This document shows, piece by piece, positions 52,883 to 61,601 of a stretch of 64,000 nucleotides of DNA. The stretch spans positions 16,014 through 80,013 of the forward strand of contig FMVL01000014.1 of the NCBI GenBank assembly GCA_900102235.1, written 5' to 3'. The first letter of the stretch is position 1, and every line of letters begins with the position of its first letter. This DNA is from Lachnospiraceae bacterium XBB2008 (GTDB lineage: Bacteria > Bacillota > Clostridia > Lachnospirales > Lachnospiraceae). Below the pieces are notes generated by a model. It saw nothing but the letters and a program-made list of their open reading frames with translations, made no database searches and had not been told where the DNA came from. Made by a program: the position numbers and the translations under genes.

Positions 52883-53563
52883 TTAAGAAAGAATAAAATT
52901 AATCACTTCCGACTGATGATCGGCATGATCGAATTCATCCAATATCGGACACGGTATATGCGGTTCATATCCTCTGTCATGGAACCATGTGCACTGAAGC
53001 GGATGCATTCCAGCCTCTCGTGCGGCATAGAGTTCCCGGGATCCTCCGTCCCCGACATACAGGCACTCATCCGCTCTTAGGCCAAGTGCATCCGTCATCC
53101 GTGTGAACATCTCGGGATCGGGTTTCACTATCCCCTGCTCATATGAGATGAGCGCAACGTCAAAATACGGAAACAGCAGACTTCGCCGGATGTAATCTCT
53201 TTCATCAGAAAATGTATTGGTGATCAGACCGATCTTAATATTTCTCTTCTTAAGTTCTTCAAGAAGCGCTATCGTATCATCGGGGATATTGGAAAAAGTA
53301 TCGTCAAGACTCCCTTTTCTCTTGGAAGCGGCAAGTCTGACATTCTCTTCCGAATACAGCCCCATTTTCTTAAGAACGATCTCAAGACCTTCTTCGATAG
53401 TGTACTTTCCCGTACTCCGGGCCTCTTCTGTTGCGTGCCATTCCCTTCGGAATAAAGTGGGATCCGCTCCCACGTCAGCCGCAATATGTTCACCGAAATA
53501 TGTCCGCCCCTCAAACAGAGTCACCAGAGTTTCGAACATATCAAAGATCACCGCTTTTATCAT
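52883..53563 (-). CDS. HAD-superfamily hydrolase
   Basis: The 226-residue protein begins MIKAVIFDMFETLVT, HAD motif I with Asp8 but Glu in place of the usual second Asp (DxFxT instead of DxD). Motifs II (GLITNTFSD), III (KPDPEMF) and IV (LYVGDGGSREL) are present. Loss of the second Asp is seen in dehalogenase-type and some phosphatase members. The natural substrate is unknown. It lies between argC and the RND permease on the same strand. Confidence 0.85.
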   Translation of the reverse strand: MIKAVIFDMFETLVTLFEGRTYFGEHIAADVGADPTLFRREWHATEEARSTGKYTIEEGLEIVLKKMGLYSEENVRLAASKRKGSLDDTFSNIPDDTIALLEELKKRNIKIGLITNTFSDERDYIRRSLLFPYFDVALISYEQGIVKPDPEMFTRMTDALGLRADECLYVGDGGSRELYAAREAGMHPLQCTWFHDRGYEPHIPCPILDEFDHADHQSEVINFILS

Positions 53564-53581
53564 TAGGCAAAAACCCGTTCC

Positions 53582-54520
53582 TTAAAGCACCAGTCCCGTA
53601 TCCTCTTCAAATCCGAGCATGATGTTCATGCACTGGATAGCAGCACCCGAAGCACCTTTTCCAAGGTTATCGAACTGAGAACACAGAACTATACGTTCAT
53701 CGTTTCCGGTTACGTAAATGTTGAGTCCGTCCCATCCGGAGCACTTATTGCACGGCATGAATTTGAGTTCCTCGTCACGATATACATGGATGAACTTCTC
53801 ACCGGCATAGTAATCCTTCATGTATTCATACATGCCGTCAACACCCTTAACGCCCTTCATGTATTCGGCGTATATGGGAAGATTAACGACCATTCCCGAA
53901 TAATAATCGGCGATTATGGGAGAAAAGATGGGCTTACGCTTAAGCCCCGCTATGACCATCATCTCGGGAAGATGTTTATGTTCCTGGCCGAGAGCATAGA
54001 ACCTGGGCGAATCATATTCCGAGTCACGGTTTTCATCCTCATACAGCGCTATCGTCTTTTTGCCTGCTCCGCTGTATCCCGAAACGGAAGTGACCGTGAG
54101 CGGATAATCAGCATCTATGACCTTCCCGGAAACAAGAGGATATGCAAGCACCATGAACCCGGTCGCATGACAGCCGGGAACGGCGATCCTTCTGCCGTTT
54201 CTGATGTTCTCGCGAAAAGATGCGGCAAGCTCCGGCAAGCCATAACTCCAGCCCTCAGCCGTTCTGTGCGCGGTAGATGAATCGATTATCCTTACGTTTT
54301 CGTTTTCCACCAGAGAAACGGATTCACGAGCCGCTTCATCGGGAAGACATAAGAAAGTGATATCCGACATGTTGATCAGTTTCTTTCTCTCTTCGACATC
54401 CTTGCGCTTATCGGGATCGATACGGATCACCTCTATATCATCCCTGCTCGCAAAACGCTCGTTTATCCTTAATCCTGTTGTTCCTTCGCTTCCGTCAATG
54501 AATATCTTTGCCTTGCTCAT
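53582..54520 (-). CDS. argC: N-acetyl-gamma-glutamyl-phosphate reductase (short, type 2)
   Basis: The 312-residue protein starts KIFIDGSEGTTGLRI (Rossmann loop). It has SSTAHRTAEGWSYGLPEL and the catalytic Cys in VPGCHATGF, with GYSGAGKKTI later. This is the shorter type 2 ArgC, which reduces N-acetylglutamyl phosphate in arginine synthesis. No other arg genes are in the window. It overlaps neither neighbour (12 nt from the serine hydrolase gene, 18 nt from the HAD gene). Confidence 0.92.
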   Translation of the reverse strand: MSKAKIFIDGSEGTTGLRINERFASRDDIEVIRIDPDKRKDVEERKKLINMSDITFLCLPDEAARESVSLVENENVRIIDSSTAHRTAEGWSYGLPELAASFRENIRNGRRIAVPGCHATGFMVLAYPLVSGKVIDADYPLTVTSVSGYSGAGKKTIALYEDENRDSEYDSPRFYALGQEHKHLPEMMVIAGLKRKPIFSPIIADYYSGMVVNLPIYAEYMKGVKGVDGMYEYMKDYYAGEKFIHVYRDEELKFMPCNKCSGWDGLNIYVTGNDERIVLCSQFDNLGKGASGAAIQCMNIMLGFEEDTGLVL

Positions 54521-54532
54521 TTTAGCCTCCGT

Positions 54533-55672
54533 TTAACCTAATCCGAATATTATATCCCTTAATGCGGGATGAATGGTGTCATATGCCATTCCGCAGTTTC
54601 TGACGTGCATCGTATATACAAAGCTCGTTCTCGATACGGTATCCATCTGGATGCAGCTTCCGGCCGCGCCGTCCCAGCCGAATATTCCTGCTGGAGCAGG
54701 CGATCCGACAGCCTCGGGATGCATGAACACCTGCATTCCGCAGCTGTATCCGTAACCCTTGCGGCCCATGTTGTTGGCGATGTCATCCAGACCGGCATCA
54801 CATAACAGATTCTTCTTGAACAGCTCTACAGTCTCCGGCTTCAGTATCCTGATGCCCTCCGCCGACTCCCCTCCGCATGCCAGTGCATCCGCCAGGAGCG
54901 CGTAATCCCCGGTGCAGCTTATCAGCCCGGCTCCGCCGCTTTCGTAGCTTTCCGAAAGCTGGTAGTTGCAGGTCTGTTCCATCGGGACTATCTTCCCCTC
55001 TTCGTTTACGATATACTGCTGAGCGAGACGCTCGAGTCCGTCGTTTTCCGGCCCCGCGAAGAATGTATCCTTCATCCCGAGCGGTTCCCAGATATTTTTC
55101 TTCAGATACTCGCCGAAACTCATCCCGGATACGACCTCCAGCACTGCTGCTGCCACATCATGGCTTAAGCTGTATAGGAAATGTGTCCCGGGTTCAAATA
55201 CAAGCGGCGATTCTGCAAAAGCATCAACTAGCTCGCGGGTTGTGGCATTCTTACCTTTTTCCTTCAATACACGAACGATTCCCGGGCGGTTTAAGTCATA
55301 ATCAAGGCCCGACTGCATGGATAGCAGCTGCCAAATCTTCATGGGAGCCTTAAGATCTCTTACACCGGCGTCATCCTTAACCTTCAGATCACGGTACGAG
55401 GGCAGATAAAAGCCAACTTCATCATCTAACGAAAGCCTTCCCTGTTCGACTAGCTGCATCACTGCAGTCATGGTCTGGACCTTGGTCATCGAGAACATCA
55501 GATAACGCTGATCCGGGCGCACTGCCTCGGTCTTATCGATGTCCACGGTTCCGTTCATGTGTCTGTAGATCTGCTCATGATCCTGATACACTATGCAGTC
55601 CACGGACGGTATCCCAAGACCGGGCAGTGAATCCAGATAGGATGTCAGTTCTTCAAATTTTATTTCGCTCAT
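54533..55672 (-). CDS. Serine hydrolase, beta-lactamase/esterase family (class C-like)
   Basis: The 379-residue protein has SMTKVQTMTAVMQLVEQGRL, with the SxxK nucleophile Ser-Lys, then a YSLSHDVAAAVLE Tyr motif and a late HVRNCG in place of the KTG box. Relatives are esterases or peptidases of the penicillin-binding fold. There is no signal peptide, so this is a cytoplasmic esterase rather than a resistance enzyme. I chose the ATG at 55672, with GGGAGG upstream. Confidence 0.85.
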   Translation of the reverse strand: MSEIKFEELTSYLDSLPGLGIPSVDCIVYQDHEQIYRHMNGTVDIDKTEAVRPDQRYLMFSMTKVQTMTAVMQLVEQGRLSLDDEVGFYLPSYRDLKVKDDAGVRDLKAPMKIWQLLSMQSGLDYDLNRPGIVRVLKEKGKNATTRELVDAFAESPLVFEPGTHFLYSLSHDVAAAVLEVVSGMSFGEYLKKNIWEPLGMKDTFFAGPENDGLERLAQQYIVNEEGKIVPMEQTCNYQLSESYESGGAGLISCTGDYALLADALACGGESAEGIRILKPETVELFKKNLLCDAGLDDIANNMGRKGYGYSCGMQVFMHPEAVGSPAPAGIFGWDGAAGSCIQMDTVSRTSFVYTMHVRNCGMAYDTIHPALRDIIFGLG

Positions 55673-55697
55673 AAAAGCCTCCCGTGTAATCAACGAA

Positions 55698-55725
55698 TTG
55701 ATTTAGCGCTGTGCAATATTATATT
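55698..55725 (+). promoter_or_regulatory. Promoter of the zinc-ribbon/SRAP pair
   Basis: TTGATT (55698-55703), a 16-nt spacer and TATATT (55720-55725). The AT-rich interval also holds TATAAT-like boxes for the divergent serine hydrolase gene. Confidence 0.5.
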
Positions 55726-55762
55726 ATAAACTATATTCAAAAAATACGGAGGATCAATACGT

Positions 55763-55993
55763 ATGGATAATAATGTTAAGATGGTACCCGCATTGTGTAC
55801 TCAGTGCGGCGGAACAGTTGAAGTAAACAAGGATGATGAAACCGCCGTCTGCCCTTTCTGCGGAACTTCTTTCATCGTGGAAAAGGCCATAAACAACTAT
55901 AACATAGATGTAAGCGGCGCGGTTAAGGAAGTGCTTGATTTTGCCGGTAATCAGATGGAGGCAAAACGGCAGGCTGATATATCATGTGCATGA
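55763..55993 (+). CDS. Small zinc-ribbon protein
   Basis: The 76-residue protein has CTQCGG and CPFCGT, a four-cysteine zinc ribbon at residues about 12-37. An acidic-to-basic helix (SGAVKEVLDFAGNQMEAKRQ) follows. The role is unknown; such ribbons often serve as protein or nucleic-acid adaptors. Its last 10 nt overlap the SRAP start, so the two are probably coupled. CGGAGGATC precedes the ATG. Confidence 0.8.
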   Translation: MDNNVKMVPALCTQCGGTVEVNKDDETAVCPFCGTSFIVEKAINNYNIDVSGAVKEVLDFAGNQMEAKRQADISCA

Positions 55994-56613
55994 GGTATTT
56001 CATAGGAAGCGGACTGGCTGAACTTATGGAACTCATAGAGCAGGCGCAGAATTCGGCTACTGCAGAACGTTTCCTGAAGCGTTACTCAAAACCACTCAAG
56101 ACTTCGGGCGACATACGCCCTACAGACGTATGCCCTGTAGTCGCTCCCGACAGTAGGGGAAACAAGGCTGTTTTTGCTATGAAATGGGGATACACTCTCC
56201 CCGGCAATAAACAGCCTCTTTTCAATGCCCGGGTAGAGACCGCCGCTGTCAAACCGACATTTGCGGAATCCTGGGTACGCAGGCGCTGCGCCGTCCCGGC
56301 TTCATGCTATTATGAATGGAAACATTACAAGACACCTGACGGAAAAGATAAGACCGGGGACAAATACCTCATACACTTGAAAGACGATCAGATCACCTGG
56401 CTCTGCGGGCTTTATCGTATTGAGGACGACATTCCGGTATTTACCATCCTTACACGTGAGCCGTCTGCCGGGTTATCCGAGATCCACGACCGTATGCCGC
56501 TGATCCTCCCTGAGAAAAAGATTGACGAATGGATCACTCCATCCGTCAACCCCGATACTCTTTTGCCCCACTCCCTGACAGATATGGTCATGGAATCATG
56601 TTTATCCGACTAG
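55984..56613 (+). CDS. SRAP-domain protein (YedK/HMCES type)
   Basis: The 209-residue protein starts MCMRYFIGSG. After Met removal Cys2 is the nucleophile that forms a DNA-protein crosslink with abasic sites in single-stranded DNA. The conserved catalytic Glu is in ASCYYEWKH and the His in SEIHDRMPLIL, as in YedK. FNARVETAAVKPTFAESW is also conserved. It protects stalled forks from abasic-site breakage. It has no clear ribosome binding site of its own and overlaps the zinc-ribbon gene; its end overlaps the convergent kinase gene by 12 nt. Confidence 0.93.
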   Translation: MCMRYFIGSGLAELMELIEQAQNSATAERFLKRYSKPLKTSGDIRPTDVCPVVAPDSRGNKAVFAMKWGYTLPGNKQPLFNARVETAAVKPTFAESWVRRRCAVPASCYYEWKHYKTPDGKDKTGDKYLIHLKDDQITWLCGLYRIEDDIPVFTILTREPSAGLSEIHDRMPLILPEKKIDEWITPSVNPDTLLPHSLTDMVMESCLSD

Positions 56614-59600
56614 ATCCGCTACGATCTGCGTAACGGTATCTACATCAATGTTTTCGATCGCATTGTAGAGTTTATCCATAAGGTCTTTCTTATCTTCAGG
56701 ATAAGAATATTGCTTTAGGACCATCTCCACTTCTTCCATAGCATCCATATCCAGGTCATCACATGCAAGAGCGAGTTTGTCCAGTTGTTCCTTTAATACA
56801 GAATCTTCTATAGGAATCTTTTCCGGTTCCGAAGATGCATCTTCAGCGAAATGATCTTTAAGTGAGTCAAGCAGATCCGAAAACCGGGTAAGCATATCAT
56901 CTGTCAGTTCGTTTATGGTGTCCACGTCACCCGCTTTGCCGGCATTCTCAAGTTTCTCAGCAATATCTCCGAGCTCAACTGCGCCGATCTGTCTTGAACT
57001 GCTCTTTAATGCATGTACGCGGATCGTGTAATCGGATATATCTCCGTTCTCATATGCGGATCTGATACCTTCGAGTTTATCAGCCCCGCTGCGGTAATAC
57101 TCGCCTACTATCCTGTCATAGAGCGCTGCGGATCCGAGAGTCCGGATCGCCTGCTCGCTGTCTAAGCCTTCATATACCGTGGCCGCCGAATCGGATGAAC
57201 CCACCGCGCCGCCGGCATCCTCTCCTTCAGCTGCTGCGCCCCTGTGTATCTTTTCTGCGGGAAGCCATTTCCTGAGCTTATTTACCAGTTCCTTGATCTC
57301 TATCGGCTTGGCTATGAAATCATTCATGCCGGCTTCCTCAAACAGCTTACGTGCTTCCTCAAGAGCATTGGCCGACAGGGCGATTATCACAATATCCTCT
57401 TTTCCGGGGATTCCGTCTCTTATGGCCCTGGTGGTATCTATACCGTCCATGACCGGCATCATGTGATCCATGAGCACGATATCATAGTCGTTTGCTTTAA
57501 CTTTCTCTATGGCATCTTCTCCGCTTAATGCAGAATCGATCTGAATCTGCATGGGTGCAAGGAGTCCTTCAACGATCGTGATATTGATCGCATTATCATC
57601 GACAACCAGAATCCTCGCATCAGGCGCTGTATAGTTGATGGAATAAGCTTCCTCAAATGCCGATGATCCCGACATATCCTCTGCATTATTCAATGCCCTG
57701 ACCATACCGATCGTGGATATGGGCCGTCTTACCGTATAGAGATTGGGGACATCCGGTCTGAATGTGGAATTGTAGTCCACAAACATGGCCCCGATCACTT
57801 CGGGATGATCTATCAGGAATGCACGAATATCATCGTATCTGTTGCTTGAAAAATACAGATAATCTTTCTTTCCCGATGGAACATATTCGGCCAGAGAGCT
57901 GATAGCGCCGTTTTCTACACCGATACGCTTCATCTCGTCCTTGAACATTTTTATCCTGTTATCGGATTCGCTCAGTACGATCGCTTTCTTATTCTCAATA
58001 TCCTCTACGATCACATCCCGGGCGGGATCGATCACTTTCTGGGGGATTGTGAACCAGAAATCGGAACCTTCACCATATACGCTGTTCACACCGATCTCTC
58101 CGCCCATTGCTTCAACCAGTCTCTGAGAAATGGCCAGACCTAAGCCTGTTCCTTCTTCGGATCTGTTACGTTTGGAATCGACCTGGGTAAAGCTGTTGAA
58201 TAACTTTGCCATATCCTCTTCTTTGATGCCGACGCCGGTATCTTTGATATGATAAGTCAGATTAACGGTATCATCATCTTTCTTCTGACAGGATACGATC
58301 ACGCTTACTCTTCCCTTTTTGGTAAACTTGATCGCATTGTTGATCAGATTGATCAGGATCTGTCTGATACGCCCCGGATCTCCGTATAATGCATGAGGAA
58401 TATCAAGATCGGTTACGACATACAGTTCCAGATCTTTCTCGCCAACTCTGGTGATCAGTATATTGGAGATATCGTTTAATTCACTGAGAGGTTCATACTT
58501 CTCGGGAATGATCTCCATCTTGCCGGAATCGATCTTGGAATAATCCAGCACATCGTTGATTATGTTCAATAGATTATTGCCGGATTTCTGTATCTGTACC
58601 AGACAATCTCTGGCATTAGGCGGAAGATCCTCTCTCATCGCGATCTCCGTCATACCGATGACGGCATTCATGGGAGTACGGATCTCATGAGACATATTTG
58701 CCAGGAAGTCTGACTTGGCGCGATTGGCTTCACGTGCCTCCAGCATTTCCGCGCGGAGCATGCTGATCGCCCTGATCTCACGTAAGGCTGCGCAAGCCAG
58801 AAGGATAAGAAAGCCGAGCGCAATGAACACACCGTTATTGTTATGTATGGGAATATTCAGATGAATGGCTTCCGCAATTCCCATTACGACAAATGCGGCG
58901 AAGCCTATGGCTATCAGTTTGTTTTCGCGGTTCTTTCTGACCAGTGAATCATAGATGATCGTTCCCAGACAGAAGACTGCGCTGATACATATGATGATTA
59001 TGTCTATACTTAAGGTTTCATAGAAGTCCGCTACATAGGTGAAATCAAGGATGGTCAGGACCCAGAAGACGATAAGTATCAACAGGCTGATCACCGTGTA
59101 AGGGACACGATACCTTTCTCCCAGAAGCGCTCTGATATATGCGACAAAAGCGCATGGCAGGATCAGTATGATCATGTAACTGACTATACCGTCCACAAAA
59201 TATGTCCCGAAAAGGAGCGGATATGCGTAGTTGTTGAAGATAAGCCAGAGGGCTCCCAAAAAGACTCCGAGGCTTAAGTGCCAGAGCGTTAATTCTCTTT
59301 TTTCCCTGATCCTGCTTAAGAGACATATCCCGGCCACTACAAGTCCCAGTATGATAAGCGCAAAACTGATTATTATGACATAGATGTTGTCGTGAATGAG
59401 CTGCATCGAGAAGCCAAGACGATTACCGAAATACACATCGGATATCTTATAGGTATCGCCCGGACATTCATCATGTATGATAGTAAGAGTTTTGCCTACA
59501 TCGGATCTTCTTAATGTTATGGCCAGCCAGATGGGCTTGACATTCGGACCGAAGATGGAATCACTTATGTCATATGAGTTACGCAGATCGTCGCCAATAT

Positions 59601-59937
59601 ATGCGTCGAAGCTCCTGCTGCTCCTGATGAAAAGACAGTTGCCGTCGCCCAGTTCATCGGGAAGCATTACGCTAATGGCCACATCTTCACCATCCTCTAT
59701 TTCAATGGACTCGCCGCTGTGGTATGAACGCATGATGCCGTCATGATCCGTATACCACCACGGTTCATTGAATTCTTTACATTCGTTGGCATACAGGTTT
59801 TCTCCCTCGACAAAGAACTGTCCATAAATATATACCGCTAAGATCGTTAAACAACTAATCAGGACAGCTATCTTGATGACAATGTCCCAAAAGCGGTAAC
59901 TCTTAGGTGTAGCTGAGTTTCCTTTCATGCTGTTCAT
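56602..59937 (-). CDS. Hybrid sensor histidine kinase with receiver and HPt domains
   Basis: The 1111-residue protein has a first membrane helix (about 17-40), an extracytoplasmic beta domain (45-175), a 7TM region of the DISM type (180-385), and HisKA with His417 in NMSHEIRTPMN. HATPase follows (N-box near 530, GTGLGL near 597), then a degenerate receiver-like stretch (645-755), a full receiver with Asp824 (VLMDHMMPVMDG) and an HPt domain with His975 (RVHALKSSSRQ). It passes phosphate to an unseen response regulator. It is the last gene of a three-gene operon with a lipoprotein and a GGDEF protein. Confidence 0.93.
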   Translation of the reverse strand: MNSMKGNSATPKSYRFWDIVIKIAVLISCLTILAVYIYGQFFVEGENLYANECKEFNEPWWYTDHDGIMRSYHSGESIEIEDGEDVAISVMLPDELGDGNCLFIRSSRSFDAYIGDDLRNSYDISDSIFGPNVKPIWLAITLRRSDVGKTLTIIHDECPGDTYKISDVYFGNRLGFSMQLIHDNIYVIIISFALIILGLVVAGICLLSRIREKRELTLWHLSLGVFLGALWLIFNNYAYPLLFGTYFVDGIVSYMIILILPCAFVAYIRALLGERYRVPYTVISLLILIVFWVLTILDFTYVADFYETLSIDIIIICISAVFCLGTIIYDSLVRKNRENKLIAIGFAAFVVMGIAEAIHLNIPIHNNNGVFIALGFLILLACAALREIRAISMLRAEMLEAREANRAKSDFLANMSHEIRTPMNAVIGMTEIAMREDLPPNARDCLVQIQKSGNNLLNIINDVLDYSKIDSGKMEIIPEKYEPLSELNDISNILITRVGEKDLELYVVTDLDIPHALYGDPGRIRQILINLINNAIKFTKKGRVSVIVSCQKKDDDTVNLTYHIKDTGVGIKEEDMAKLFNSFTQVDSKRNRSEEGTGLGLAISQRLVEAMGGEIGVNSVYGEGSDFWFTIPQKVIDPARDVIVEDIENKKAIVLSESDNRIKMFKDEMKRIGVENGAISSLAEYVPSGKKDYLYFSSNRYDDIRAFLIDHPEVIGAMFVDYNSTFRPDVPNLYTVRRPISTIGMVRALNNAEDMSGSSAFEEAYSINYTAPDARILVVDDNAINITIVEGLLAPMQIQIDSALSGEDAIEKVKANDYDIVLMDHMMPVMDGIDTTRAIRDGIPGKEDIVIIALSANALEEARKLFEEAGMNDFIAKPIEIKELVNKLRKWLPAEKIHRGAAAEGEDAGGAVGSSDSAATVYEGLDSEQAIRTLGSAALYDRIVGEYYRSGADKLEGIRSAYENGDISDYTIRVHALKSSSRQIGAVELGDIAEKLENAGKAGDVDTINELTDDMLTRFSDLLDSLKDHFAEDASSEPEKIPIEDSVLKEQLDKLALACDDLDMDAMEEVEMVLKQYSYPEDKKDLMDKLYNAIENIDVDTVTQIVADLVG

Positions 59938-59954
59938 CTCCTGTCTGTCTTACT

Positions 59955-60380
59955 TCAGTCGCTATCCACAAATCTCAGATTAACCTTACCGCCGGCATCC
60001 ATCGTCTGTGTAACCAGTGTGATATCTTCTCCGACTTCAAGCTCTATCTTGTTGACCGACCGGGCGCTTAAGTTGATCGACCCGTCTTTATTAGGCTCTA
60101 CCAGTCCTCCGCCCGATGTCAGCACGATACGGTCAGGAGAAACCTTTTTTACGGTTATGTCAGATCCGAAATGGTCAAAGAGCACATCTCCGGGCTGTAA
60201 ACTTGTATACTTCGCAACCGTCTCCTTAGTGGAGCCCTCCGTGTCACCGTATGTACGCGTTTCTACGATAAGAATACCTCTCAATGATTCTTCCGATCCC
60301 GATCCGGATCCTGATCCGCACCCGGTTACAGATAGCACTATGATCGTCATCAGAACTATAAGCGCTGTCAGTTTTTTCAT
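59955..60380 (-). CDS. Small lipoprotein of the kinase/GGDEF operon
   Basis: The 141-residue protein has a signal peptide ending LSVTGCGSGSG, with lipidated Cys near 21 and a Gly/Ser linker. A compact beta-rich domain follows (TYGDTEGSTKETVAKY, VKKVSPDRIVLTSGGG, KIELEVGEDITLV). No family is recognised. It lies between the kinase and the GGDEF protein with gaps of 17 and 14 nt, so it may be the extracellular partner of the kinase's sensor domain. Confidence 0.7.
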   Translation of the reverse strand: MKKLTALIVLMTIIVLSVTGCGSGSGSGSEESLRGILIVETRTYGDTEGSTKETVAKYTSLQPGDVLFDHFGSDITVKKVSPDRIVLTSGGGLVEPNKDGSINLSARSVNKIELEVGEDITLVTQTMDAGGKVNLRFVDSD

Positions 60381-60394
60381 CGATCGATCTCCTT

Positions 60395-61540
60395 TTATCG
60401 TTTTCTCTTCTTATCGGCATATAGTTTTTCATCGGCACGGATCATGCAACGGGCGGGGGTATCATTCTCGCCGCTCAGTTCGTCATAACCGATACTGATC
60501 TCCAGCTCATATGGCAGATCCATGTTTTCCTGCTTCTGACTGAGAGTTTTGCGGATCATCTCTGTAATCTGTTCAGGTGCCTCGCCTTCTACGGGATCCC
60601 TGACAATGATGGTAAACTCATCGCCGCCGTATCTGCCCAGAAAAGCTGATGAATCAAGTTTTTCAATGGTCTGTCTGAGCGCATCCGAAACGATGATAAG
60701 TGCCCGGTCACCCTCAGCGTGACCGTAAGTGTCGTTTATCTTTTTGAACCCGTCAATGTCGAGCATCATGACGATGACACGGTTATCCGGACTGAAAGTA
60801 AACTGATCCATGTATCTGTTGATCTGCCTCCGGTTGTTTAACCGGGTCAGGTCATCCACGGAGATCATTGTCTGCATGTTCTGTATATAAAACCACAGCC
60901 ACATGATGGTACATCCGAAACAGAACGTGGGTGCATTGAGAAAGACCACCTGTACCAATCCGAATGCCATAACACCGAGCGGAATGCTTCCCAGCAGAAG
61001 GTACTGGAGTTTTTCTTCTTTTTTCTCGGTATTCCGGGCATTGATCACCGAATGAGCCAGGCCGGCACACAGATACAGTGACGGCGGCATAAACATCAAA
61101 GGATAATAAATATCATTAAGTTCAAGATTTTCATTGATCCAGAACAGCGGATCGATGATATAGGCGATGATGACCCACAGGATCTGACCCACAACCGGGA
61201 TCAGGCACAGGATCTTCTTCCTTCTGTCGAATATGAAGGGCGATTTCTCGGAAATGGTTATGAACATGAATGTCCCGTATGCCATCAGAGCGAGCATGAC
61301 ATGATTGGTCAGATTGAATAATACGGCAAAAAAACGGATCCGCGGGAAAAAGTCGCTGAGCATGGCTGCCCAGCACGCATCGGAAACGAAATACAAGATA
61401 AATGATATGACGGCGCGCCTGAACCAGAGCTGTTTCTCCTGAAGTGTTCCGTGCAGATGATCATTGACGAGCATCATGGTCAGGATCAGCACGCAGATAA
61501 AGCTTGCCTCGGTATAGAATACAAAATAATCAAATCCCAT
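60395..61540 (-). CDS. Membrane diguanylate cyclase (GGDEF)
   Basis: The 381-residue protein has about seven N-terminal membrane helices (1-220) and a C-terminal GGDEF domain with the active LGRYGGDEFTIIV and VIVMMLDIDGFKKINDTYGHAEGD before it. The motif is canonical, so it should make cyclic di-GMP from two GTP. No RxxD inhibitory site is evident before it. It is first in an operon with the lipoprotein and hybrid kinase. Its effectors are outside the window. Confidence 0.92.
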   Translation of the reverse strand: MGFDYFVFYTEASFICVLILTMMLVNDHLHGTLQEKQLWFRRAVISFILYFVSDACWAAMLSDFFPRIRFFAVLFNLTNHVMLALMAYGTFMFITISEKSPFIFDRRKKILCLIPVVGQILWVIIAYIIDPLFWINENLELNDIYYPLMFMPPSLYLCAGLAHSVINARNTEKKEEKLQYLLLGSIPLGVMAFGLVQVVFLNAPTFCFGCTIMWLWFYIQNMQTMISVDDLTRLNNRRQINRYMDQFTFSPDNRVIVMMLDIDGFKKINDTYGHAEGDRALIIVSDALRQTIEKLDSSAFLGRYGGDEFTIIVRDPVEGEAPEQITEMIRKTLSQKQENMDLPYELEISIGYDELSGENDTPARCMIRADEKLYADKKRKR

Positions 61541-61601
61541 ATCATGTATTTTACCATATTCGGTTTATTTCTATTGATCAAATTTCAAAAGGGGATGCAG
61601 A

